Assembly (NCBI GenBank): GCA_002305765.1
Contig: DBQU01000104.1
Span: 1 to 18,950 of the forward strand
Length of the DNA stretch: 18,950 nt
DNA from: Deltaproteobacteria bacterium UBA1386
GTDB taxonomy: Bacteria > Desulfobacterota > Syntrophorhabdia > Syntrophorhabdales > Syntrophorhabdaceae
Reading direction: 5' to 3'
Shown here: positions 1 through 6,623 of the stretch, piece after piece
Numbering within the stretch: the first letter of the stretch is position 1
Layout: every line of letters begins with the position of its first letter
Translations under genes and position numbers: made by a program
The notes under the pieces: generated by a model
The model's input: the letters and a program-made list of their open reading frames with translations, nothing else
Database searches by the model: none
What the model was told of the DNA's origin: nothing

Positions 1-75
1 ATCCCCGATCTGAAGCAGGACAGACGGGATCGTTTACCATTCTTCGACCACGTGTCTTGTTATCTCCCTCTTTTA

Positions 76-104
76 TTGACAACGGCCGTCTTCTCCTCTA
101 AGAT
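76..104 (+). promoter_or_regulatory. Sigma-70 promoter of the GAF-ANTAR gene
   Basis: TTGACA at 76-81 and TAAGAT at 99-104 are separated by 17 bases. The predicted transcript starts near 111, leaving a leader of about 20 bases before the ATG at 131. The only Shine-Dalgarno-like bases are the AAGG at 117-120. Confidence 0.75.
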
Positions 105-130
105 AACATCTAAAAAAAGGCTATCCATTA

Positions 131-1360
131 ATGGCTTCCACGGTCAGTCAGAAACTTGAGGCGAAGGAGCAGGAGCTGAAGATCCTCCACGAGGTGGCGA
201 AGGATATCAGCGACAACCTCGACCTCTCGGAGCTTTTGCACCGCATCGTCGGTACGGTCAGGGACTTTGTCAAGGCCGATTCCTGCCTTGTCTACCTCTA
301 TGACGAAGACAATGACGAACTCGTCCTTTCCGCGTCGAGCGACCCGAAGGCGGAATCGGTGGGGTCGATAAGCCTGAAGCTGGGCGAAGGTGTCACCGGC
401 TGGGCGGCCAAGGAGAAGCAGCCCGTCTACCTGGCAAAGGAGGCATACCGCGACAAGCGGTTCAAGGCCTTCACCTCCCTCAAGGAGGACAAATACGAAG
501 CGCTCCTTTCCATACCCATCCTCGCGAAGAACAGGATCGTGGGTGTCATGAACCTCCAGAACAAGAAGGAGCATGTCTATCCAGAGGCCCAGATAAAGCT
601 CCTCTTCACCATCGGCAGGTACCTCGGCAGCGCGATACAGAACGCCATCACCTACGACGAGGTAGTGAAGAAGGCAAAGCAGCTCGACCTTCTCTCCGAG
701 GTCTCCCGGACGATCGTCTCCGACCACTATATCAAGGAGATCCTCCATCTCATCGTGACCATGACGGCAAAGGTCATGGATTCGAAGATCTGTTCCGTCA
801 TGCTCCTCGACGAGAAAAAGGAGGAGCTTGTCATTGCCGCCACACAGAGCCTGAGCAACGAGTACGTGAACAAGCCGAACCTGAAGGTCGGACAGTCCAT
901 AAGCGGCAAGGTGGTCCTGGAGAAGAGACCCCTCAACGTCCTCGACGTGACGAAGGAACCGGGATACATGTTCCCCGATGTGGCGAGGAAGGAGGGCTTC
1001 GTTTCCCTCCTGTCCGTTCCGATGATGATCAAGGACCAGGTCGTGGGCGTCATCAACAGCTACACGACGAAGGAGCATGTCTTCACGAAGGAGGAGATCG
1101 ACATACTTCAGGCGGTGGCGAACCAGGCGGCCGTTGCCATCGAGAACACGAACCTCAGCCACGAGATACTTGCCGCCAAGGAGGCTCTGGAATCGCGCAA
1201 GCTCGTCGAGCGCGCCAAGGGCATACTGATGCGGGAGCTGGGACTCAACGAGGACGAGGCCTACCGGAAGATCCACAAAAAGAGCATGGATATGCGAAAG
1301 ACCATGAAGGAAGTGGCTGAGGCGATCATCCTTGCCTTCGATATCCAGAAAAGAACTTGA
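131..1360 (+). CDS. GAF-GAF-ANTAR domain transcription antitermination regulator
   Basis: A cytoplasmic signal-responsive RNA-binding protein of 409 residues. A short helical N-terminus leads into a first GAF domain (about 18-172) and a second GAF domain (about 190-342). The C-terminus (about 351-403) is an ANTAR domain, recognisable from RKLVERAKGILM, the Ala-Tyr of EDEAYRKIH and the closing helix EVAEAIILA. There is no receiver domain, so input probably comes from ligand, redox or protein binding by the GAF domains rather than phosphorylation. ANTAR proteins bind tandem hexaloop RNA hairpins and block terminator formation. A textbook target lies directly downstream in the nadE leader, which makes nadE the likely regulated gene. 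The start is taken at 131 because the coiled N-terminus begins there and a promoter sits just upstream. A long antisense reading frame over the same span is a shadow. Confidence 0.93.
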   Translation: MASTVSQKLEAKEQELKILHEVAKDISDNLDLSELLHRIVGTVRDFVKADSCLVYLYDEDNDELVLSASSDPKAESVGSISLKLGEGVTGWAAKEKQPVYLAKEAYRDKRFKAFTSLKEDKYEALLSIPILAKNRIVGVMNLQNKKEHVYPEAQIKLLFTIGRYLGSAIQNAITYDEVVKKAKQLDLLSEVSRTIVSDHYIKEILHLIVTMTAKVMDSKICSVMLLDEKKEELVIAATQSLSNEYVNKPNLKVGQSISGKVVLEKRPLNVLDVTKEPGYMFPDVARKEGFVSLLSVPMMIKDQVVGVINSYTTKEHVFTKEEIDILQAVANQAAVAIENTNLSHEILAAKEALESRKLVERAKGILMRELGLNEDEAYRKIHKKSMDMRKTMKEVAEAIILAFDIQKRT

Positions 1361-1385
1361 CAACGGTGTGCCCGCACACTATCAT
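1357..1385 (+). promoter_or_regulatory. Sigma-70 promoter of the nadE leader
   Basis: A perfect TTGACA at 1357-1362 overlaps the stop codon of the ANTAR gene. It is followed after exactly 17 bases by TATCAT at 1380-1385. Transcription would begin near 1392, about 12-15 bases before the first ANTAR-type hairpin, so nadE has its own regulated transcript in addition to any read-through. Confidence 0.75.
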
Positions 1386-1403
1386 ATTGACAGATTATTT
1401 GGA

Positions 1404-1474
1404 TTTTTAGCAGAGCTGCTAAGAATGATTGGACAAGGGCGTCCAGGGCGCTTAAAACTGCTTTGGACGCCCTT
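1404..1474 (+). ncRNA. ANTAR-target tandem hexaloop leader RNA with overlapping terminator
   Basis: Hairpin P1 has stem TTAGC (1407-1411) and GCTAA (1418-1422) around the six-base loop AGAGCT (1412-1417); it can extend to 1404-1425 with one G-U pair. Hairpin P2 has stem TGGAC (1430-1434) and GTCCA (1441-1445) around the six-base loop AAGGGC (1435-1440). Both loops carry A at position 1 and G at position 4, the known ANTAR recognition signature. The loop and 3' arm of P2 (1435-1445) are also the 5' arm of a competing 11-bp hairpin with 1464-1474, so P2 and that hairpin exclude each other. This is the known ANTAR antitermination design. The pairing is read directly from the sequence; binding by the neighbouring protein is inferred. 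Confidence 0.82.
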
Positions 1475-1483
1475 CTTACATTT
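1435..1483 (+). terminator. Conditional terminator of the nadE leader
   Basis: An 11-bp perfect stem (1435-1445 with 1464-1474, AAGGGCGTCCA and its complement) encloses an 18-base loop. The tail is only moderately T-rich (TTCTTACATTT), weaker than a classic intrinsic terminator. Its 5' arm overlaps ANTAR hairpin P2, so it should form when the ANTAR protein is inactive. Because the tail is weak, partial termination or assistance by Rho or NusA is possible. Confidence 0.6.
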
Positions 1484-1500
1484 GGAGGGGTGGTGCATAT

Positions 1501-3210
1501 ATGGAAAAGATGCTGCGGATCGGTTTATGCCAGATGAATTCAACGGTGGGCGACATGACGGGAAACGGAGAAAGGGTCGTAGAGTGGGTGGAGAAGGCAA
1601 AGGCTGAGGAGGTGGACATCCTCGCGCTGCCGGAACTCGTGATAACGGGCTATCCCCCCGAGGACCTGCTCCTGAAAAAAGGTTTCGTCGATGCCAACAT
1701 CAGGGTCATCACCGAAATTGCGTCGCGTATCGACTCGCCGGCGACGATCGTCGGTTTTGTGGACCGCTCCCGGTCGGGCATCCATAACGCGGCCGCCGTC
1801 ATCTACAAGGGAAAGATACGGGGCGTCTTCCGCAAGGAACTTCTTCCCAACTACGGCGTCTTCGATGAAAAGAGATACTTTCTCCCCGGCAGCCGTCCGA
1901 GGGTGTTCCGCTACGGCAAGGTCCTCTTCGGCGTCGTGATCTGTGAGGACATGTGGTTCAGAGAAGGCCCCATACATGTCATGGCCCAGGCGGGCGCCGG
2001 GCTCATCTTCAACATAAACGCCTCTCCCTATCATGCGGGGAAGATTTACGTCCGCGAGGACGTCGTCAGGAGCAGGACCCGTGAGGACCGGGTGTGGGTT
2101 GCCTACGGCAACCTTGTCGGCGGCCAGGATGAACTCGTGTTCGATGGACAGAGCTTCGTGATGGACCGCTCGGGCACGGTCGTCGCCGCGGCGGGCGCGT
2201 TCCGGGAAGACCTTCTCGTTGTCGATATTCCGGAAAAGGAACTCCTCAGGAAGGCCCGTCCGGTCTCTGCGGCCGGACAGGTAACCACCGTGGCCGCGCG
2301 ACCCGGCGGGCTTCGCCCCTCGGTCAAGAAACCGCTCACCCCGCGTCCCGTCACGCGTCTCGACGTCGTGGAGGAGGTATACGAGGCCTTAAAGCTCGGC
2401 CTTGCCGACTACGTGAGGAAGAACGGGTTCAGAGGGACCGTGATCGGGCTCTCCGGAGGGATAGATTCGGCTCTCGTGGCCGCCCTCGCGGCGGACGCGC
2501 TCGGCAGCGACAATATAGTGTGCGTTTTCATGCCTTCCAGGTTCACATCCCGGGAGTCCTCGGAAGATGCCTTCGACCTTGCGAAAAGACTGGGCGTGAG
2601 GATCATCGAGGTGCCCATAGATCCCGTGTTCTCCGCCTATAAGGCGAGCCTCGCGACGCTCTTCCACGGCCTCGGGGAGGATGTTACGGAGGAGAACCTC
2701 CAGGCGCGTATCCGCGGCAACATTCTCATGGCGCTCTCGAACAAGTTCGGTTGGCTTGTGCTCACGACAGGCAACAAATCGGAGATGAGCGTGGGGTACG
2801 CGACCCTGTACGGCGATATGGCCGGGGGTTTCGCCGTTATCAAGGATGTCCCGAAGACGCTCGTTTACAAGCTCTGCACATGGCGCAACGGTCTTGGTGC
2901 GGTCATTCCCGAGAGGATAATATCGAAAGAGCCGACGGCGGAGCTGAAGGCCGATCAGAAGGACCGCGACAGTCTTCCGCCCTACGACCATCTGGATCAG
3001 GTGCTGAAAAGCTACGTTGAAGAGGACACGGAACCTTCCGCGGCCGATTTTCCGAACTTACCGGCGGAGGAGATCGCCCGCGTTCTGAGAATGGTGGACT
3101 TAAGCGAATACAAGCGCCGCCAGTCCCCGCCGGGCATCAAGATCACACCCAAGGCATTCGGCAAGGACAGGAGGATGCCCATCACCAACAAGTATAAGGG
3201 TTCGCAATGA
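1501..3210 (+). CDS. nadE: Glutamine-dependent NAD+ synthetase
   Basis: Converts deamido-NAD+ to NAD+ using ATP and ammonia released from glutamine, the last step of NAD synthesis, in the cytoplasm. The 569 residues match the usual two-domain form. An N-terminal nitrilase-type glutaminase carries the triad Glu45 (LALPELVITGYP), Lys112 (FRKELLPNYGVF) and Cys148 (VVICEDMW). A C-terminal ammonia-dependent synthetase has the PP-loop SGGIDSA at 318-324 and the TTGNKSEMSVGYATLYGD segment. The start at 1501 is supported by GGAGGGG at 1484-1490, ten bases upstream. The leader holds an ANTAR-type antitermination RNA, and the upstream gene encodes an ANTAR protein, so expression is probably tied to the signal sensed by its GAF domains, plausibly nitrogen or glutamine status. 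The stop overlaps the next gene (ATGA). Confidence 0.96.
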   Translation: MEKMLRIGLCQMNSTVGDMTGNGERVVEWVEKAKAEEVDILALPELVITGYPPEDLLLKKGFVDANIRVITEIASRIDSPATIVGFVDRSRSGIHNAAAVIYKGKIRGVFRKELLPNYGVFDEKRYFLPGSRPRVFRYGKVLFGVVICEDMWFREGPIHVMAQAGAGLIFNINASPYHAGKIYVREDVVRSRTREDRVWVAYGNLVGGQDELVFDGQSFVMDRSGTVVAAAGAFREDLLVVDIPEKELLRKARPVSAAGQVTTVAARPGGLRPSVKKPLTPRPVTRLDVVEEVYEALKLGLADYVRKNGFRGTVIGLSGGIDSALVAALAADALGSDNIVCVFMPSRFTSRESSEDAFDLAKRLGVRIIEVPIDPVFSAYKASLATLFHGLGEDVTEENLQARIRGNILMALSNKFGWLVLTTGNKSEMSVGYATLYGDMAGGFAVIKDVPKTLVYKLCTWRNGLGAVIPERIISKEPTAELKADQKDRDSLPPYDHLDQVLKSYVEEDTEPSAADFPNLPAEEIARVLRMVDLSEYKRRQSPPGIKITPKAFGKDRRMPITNKYKGSQ

Positions 3211-3722
3211 AATTCGATTTTATGGTAAAAAGGCTCTCACCGGTCTTGAAGAGGATAACGAAGAGATTGAACGGCCATCACGCGTATTTTGACGAGGAAG
3301 ACCTCTACCAGGAGGCGCTGACCCACCTTTGGGGCGCCTTCCGCAAGGGGTCCATCGACGACAAGACGGACAGCTACATCCTGCAGGGCTGCTACTATCA
3401 CCTCAAGAACCATCTCCGGAAAGTGCGCGAGAACGCGGTTTTTGTGAGCCTCAGCGAGCCGGCGGGGGAGGACGGCATTTCCTGGGAGGAGATGATAGCC
3501 TCCGACGAATCCTCGTCCTTCGCGCGCCTCGAGGACAAACTGAAGTTCCAGTCGATCACCGACGCCTGCAGTTCGGACCGGGACCGCCAGGTCCTCACGC
3601 TTCTCATGGAAGACCTGTCGGTGAGAGAGGTGGGGACACGCCTCGGCATCTCCCACGTCATGGTCCTCAAGATCCGCAACAGGATCCGCGACAACTACTT
3701 TCGAAGAATAGGGGAAAAGTAG
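3207..3722 (+). CDS. Sigma-70 family (ECF-like) RNA polymerase sigma factor
   Basis: A 171-residue protein with sigma region 2 at about 25-90 (including FDEEDLYQEALTHLW and LQGCYYHLKNHLRKVR) and a helix-turn-helix region 4 at about 120-165 (RDRQVLTLLMEDLSVREVGTRLGIS). The acidic linker between them resembles that of small ECF-like sigma factors. No anti-sigma factor or membrane partner is adjacent. The ATG overlaps the nadE stop by four bases (ATGA), so the two are probably translationally coupled and share the ANTAR-regulated leader. A second in-frame ATG lies at 3222. Region 4 is well kept, but region 2 is divergent, so it could also be a sigma-like DNA-binding protein. No target promoter can be assigned from this window. 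Confidence 0.8.
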   Translation: MKFDFMVKRLSPVLKRITKRLNGHHAYFDEEDLYQEALTHLWGAFRKGSIDDKTDSYILQGCYYHLKNHLRKVRENAVFVSLSEPAGEDGISWEEMIASDESSSFARLEDKLKFQSITDACSSDRDRQVLTLLMEDLSVREVGTRLGISHVMVLKIRNRIRDNYFRRIGEK

Positions 3723-3768
3723 CCTCAGGCCTCAAGCAGAGACCAAAGACCCCGGGAAAGCACGCTCT

Positions 3769-3798
3769 CCCATCACCCATGACCTATGACCCATCACC
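3769..3798 (+). repeat. 7-bp tandem repeat
   Basis: Four head-to-tail heptamers, CCCATCA, CCCATGA, CCTATGA and CCCATCA, followed by a partial CC. They lie in the gap between the sigma factor and the small secreted protein. No function is evident; the array resembles the other short-period arrays in this window. Confidence 0.7.
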
Positions 3799-3882
3799 TG
3801 TATTTTTTTCTATCTTTTATTTTCGACTTGGTTTATATATCTCTCTAATGTTCCCAATACAAGAGGAAGGAGGTGAAACAGA

Positions 3883-4134
3883 ATGAAGAAGGCATTGGTA
3901 CTGTTCTTTGCAGTCGTGATCGGTCTTTCCTTTGCATTTACAGGGTTTGCGCAGGAGAAGAAGGCAGCCCCCGCGACGCCCGCCGCCCCCGCGACGCCCG
4001 CCGCCAAGGTAGAGGCTCCGGCCCCGGTTGAGAAAGAGAAACCGGCGAAGAAGGAAAAGAAGGTAAAAAAGACGAAGAAGACGAAGAAGGCCAAGGGAGC
4101 TCCCGCCGAGGAGAAACCGGCCGAAACGAAGTAG
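3883..4134 (+). CDS. Small secreted Ala/Pro/Lys-rich basic protein (acid-shock-protein-like composition)
   Basis: An 83-residue protein with a clear Sec signal peptide: MKKALVLFF, a hydrophobic core, then cleavage expected after GFAQ or near residue 23. The mature part is low-complexity: two APATPA units, a Pro/Glu stretch, and a Lys-rich tail with KKVKKTKKTKKAKG. It is probably disordered and periplasmic. The composition recalls enterobacterial acid-shock protein Asr, but that is similarity of style, not proven homology. A strong ribosome-binding site (AAGGAGG, eight bases or so before ATG) fixes the start. Its DNA contains a perfect 18-bp tandem duplication at 3967-4002. It converges with the histidine kinase across a shared terminator. 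Confidence 0.8.
   Translation: MKKALVLFFAVVIGLSFAFTGFAQEKKAAPATPAAPATPAAKVEAPAPVEKEKPAKKEKKVKKTKKTKKAKGAPAEEKPAETK
3967..4002 (+). repeat. Perfect 18-bp tandem duplication inside the small secreted protein gene
   Basis: Positions 3967-3984 and 3985-4002 are identical 18-mers (GCCCCCGCGACGCCCGCC), each encoding six Ala/Pro/Thr residues. In-frame repeat number could vary by slippage without breaking the gene. Confidence 0.85.
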
Positions 4135-4168
4135 GCAAGCAAGCAAATACCCGGAAAACTGTTTCACG

Positions 4169-4195
4169 AAAGGGGAGAAGAGATTCTCCCCTTTT
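4169..4195. terminator. Bidirectional terminator between convergent genes
   Basis: An 11-bp perfect stem AAAGGGGAGAA (4169-4179) with TTCTCCCCTTT (4184-4194) and loop GAGA. T-runs occur at the 3' side on both strands. It lies 35 bases after the small secreted protein and just before the histidine kinase stop. Confidence 0.85.
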
Positions 4196-4199
4196 CATC

Positions 4200-6623
4200 T
4201 CATCCCCTGCCCCTGTTCCGCATCACCTCCCGTATCTTCCGGGAGAGGGTATCGAAGGAGAAAGGCTTCTGAAGGGCCTCGATATCCTGATCGAGAATGT
4301 AGTTCACGTGTATGCCGTCAAGGCTGTACCCCGTCACGAACAGTGAGGGGATGTCGGGGCGGATCCTCCGCATGCCTTCCAGGGCGTCCCGGCCGCTCAT
4401 CCGCGGCATCACGACGTCAAGGATGACTAGATCTATCTCTTCGCTTTTTTCGGCGAAGAGCGCTATTCCCTCCATACCGTCGGCTGCGGCATACACGCGG
4501 TAGCCGAGGCGCGTGAGCATTTCCGCCTCGACCTTCCTGAAATCCTCATCGTCCTCAACGATGAGAACCGTCTCGCTCCCTCTCTCAACGGGCATCTCGG
4601 GTTTCACGGTGGGCATTACCGCCTCCTCCGCCCTGGGAAGAAAGACCTGTATCGTCGTACCCCGTCCGCGTTCGCTCATGACCTCTACGAAACCTCCGTG
4701 CTGCTTGACGATCCCGTAGACGACGGAAAGTCCGAGACCGCTTCCACCGGCCTTGGTGGTGAAGAAGGGTTCGAACATCCTGTCGAAAACATCTTTTTCC
4801 ATCCCAATCCCGGTGTCGGCGACGGAGAGCATCACATAGCGGCCCGGTCGCACGTCGGGATGGGTCTGGACATATTTCGCCTCGACATCCACATTACCCG
4901 TGGAGATGGTGAGTATCCCTCCGTCGGCCATGGCGTCCCTGGCGTTTACGACGAGATTGAGCAGGACCTGGTTCATCTGTGTCTCATCGGCCTTGATCGC
5001 CGGGAGATCCTTCGCCAGGATAAAGGTCATATCGATGTTCTCGGCGATGACACGGTGTATCATCTTTTCAAAGCCCGAGACGAGGTCGTTGAGATCGAAG
5101 GTCTTGAGTTCCAGAAGCTGGCGTCTTGAGAACGCGAGGAGCTGGCGCACCAGGTCGGCCGCTTTTATAGTCGCCCTTTCGATGGCGTCACAGAAACCAT
5201 AGGTGTGTTCGCTGGCGGACAGATTGATCTTCGCCATTTGGACATTTCCCAGGATCACCCCGAGCATGTTGTTGAAATCGTGGGCGATACCGCCGGCGAG
5301 CCTTCCCACCGTTTCCAGCTTCTGGGATTGCAGAAGCTGCGCCTCGAGTTCTTTTTCCTTGGTAATGTCCAGGAGGGTCCCGATCACGGCGGGGCGTCCC
5401 CTGTAAAGGATGGAGCTTCCGATCGCCTTTATGGACCGGATCTCCCCGTCCTTTCTGCGGATGCGATAGATCAACTCCGCTGTCTTGATCTCGCCCGAGA
5501 GGCGTTTTTGGAGACTTTCGCCGACGGCGGGGAAGTCCTCTGGCAGTATGATGTCCCCGGGGCCCATCGTGTCCGCTATCTCGCCGTAGGTGTACCCGAG
5601 TATATCGCAGAGTGTCGCGTTCACGAAGCGAAAAAGGCCGTCCTCGATGATGTAGACGCCGACATGGGACCCTTCGACGATGCTCCTGTATTTCTCTTCC
5701 GATTCAAAAAGGGCCTCTTCGGCCCGCTTCCTGTCGGTAATGTTCTCTACCGTCCCTTCATAAAAGACAATGTTCCCCTTTCGGTCCCTGACGACATGGG
5801 CATTAATGGATATCCATATCCTGCTGCCGTCCCTGCGATAGACCCGGGTCTCGAACCCTTGAAGCACATCGTGCCTTTCGATGAGTTCCCTGAAGCGCTT
5901 CCGATCGTCGGGCACGACATACTGACGGGTCACGGTGCCGGACTCACGGAGCATCTCTTCCTGTGATCCATACCCCAGCATGTGGACAAGGGCGGGATTT
6001 GCCTCGACATACTCGCCGTCACGCGTGGTCTGGAATATGCCCTCGATGGAGTTCTCGAATATGCTGCGATATTTCTCCTCGCTTTCCATGAGGGCCTTTT
6101 CCGCCCGTCGCCGCTCCGTCACGTTCCGCACCATGATAACGATCTGGCCCTTCGCGGAAGGTATGAAGCGCGCCTCGTAGAACTGCTCGTTCCCATCGAT
6201 ATTCAACGAGTACTCGGCGTTGGCCGGAGACTTCGTTCTCCTCACGGCGTCCATGGCCTCCGCGAATTGCCTGCTTACGGATGGGACGGGTATGTCGTCG
6301 ATCTTCCGGTTGATGAGCCGTTCGCGGGCGAAGACGAGGTCCGAGGTGTTTCCCGTCTTGCAGTCCAGGATGATGCCTTCGCGGTCCACCCGGAAGAGCA
6401 GGTCCGGTATCGCTTCAAAGATGGCCCTCATTTCCGAGTTCATCTCCGAGAGCTCCTGGGAACTCAGTTCCAGGGAGCGTTCCAGCATGTCCCTGTCCGT
6501 GTCCGATTCGCGGTAGGCGGTGTCGACCATTTCGATGAACCCCTTCCATTCGGGCGGCACCGAGAAGGCCTCGCCAAAGGCCTTCTTCAGTTGCCGACGC
6601 AGGAGGCCGTGCATTCTTGTCAC
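4200..6623 (-). CDS. PAS-containing hybrid histidine kinase with C-terminal receiver
   Basis: A sensor kinase of 807 residues from the GTG at 6623. Three PAS domains (about 62-172, 182-302 and 310-430) lead to a HisKA dimerisation domain with phospho-acceptor His448 in GGIAHDFNNMLG. The HATPase domain has an N-box (Asn560), ADTGIGM and GGSGLGLS. A receiver domain follows, with acidic pair Asp691-692, phospho-acceptor Asp736, Thr754 and Lys786. No membrane segment is seen, so it is probably cytoplasmic. The GTG overlaps the stop of the FIST gene (TAGTG) and has GGAGGT six bases upstream; the next ATG, at 6614, is fifteen bases away. A longer frame from 6677 overlaps FIST and lacks support. It very likely takes its signal from the co-transcribed FIST protein. 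No separate response regulator lies nearby, so the output path is unknown. Confidence 0.9.
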   Translation of the reverse strand: MTRMHGLLRRQLKKAFGEAFSVPPEWKGFIEMVDTAYRESDTDRDMLERSLELSSQELSEMNSEMRAIFEAIPDLLFRVDREGIILDCKTGNTSDLVFARERLINRKIDDIPVPSVSRQFAEAMDAVRRTKSPANAEYSLNIDGNEQFYEARFIPSAKGQIVIMVRNVTERRRAEKALMESEEKYRSIFENSIEGIFQTTRDGEYVEANPALVHMLGYGSQEEMLRESGTVTRQYVVPDDRKRFRELIERHDVLQGFETRVYRRDGSRIWISINAHVVRDRKGNIVFYEGTVENITDRKRAEEALFESEEKYRSIVEGSHVGVYIIEDGLFRFVNATLCDILGYTYGEIADTMGPGDIILPEDFPAVGESLQKRLSGEIKTAELIYRIRRKDGEIRSIKAIGSSILYRGRPAVIGTLLDITKEKELEAQLLQSQKLETVGRLAGGIAHDFNNMLGVILGNVQMAKINLSASEHTYGFCDAIERATIKAADLVRQLLAFSRRQLLELKTFDLNDLVSGFEKMIHRVIAENIDMTFILAKDLPAIKADETQMNQVLLNLVVNARDAMADGGILTISTGNVDVEAKYVQTHPDVRPGRYVMLSVADTGIGMEKDVFDRMFEPFFTTKAGGSGLGLSVVYGIVKQHGGFVEVMSERGRGTTIQVFLPRAEEAVMPTVKPEMPVERGSETVLIVEDDEDFRKVEAEMLTRLGYRVYAAADGMEGIALFAEKSEEIDLVILDVVMPRMSGRDALEGMRRIRPDIPSLFVTGYSLDGIHVNYILDQDIEALQKPFSFDTLSRKIREVMRNRGRG

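Noticed and set aside
128..1363. 411-codon open frame antisense to the GAF-ANTAR gene
   Set aside because: It mirrors the coding strand nearly end to end, shows low-complexity Leu/Val/Asp composition and no domain; the sense protein is clearly real.
1387..1392. Second perfect TTGACA in the nadE leader
   Set aside because: No -10-like hexamer lies 15-19 bases downstream; the pair at 1357-1385 is far better.
1386..1500. Metabolite-binding riboswitch for NAD or related compounds before nadE
   Set aside because: The leader is fully explained by two small hexaloop hairpins and a competing stem; no larger aptamer fold is visible.
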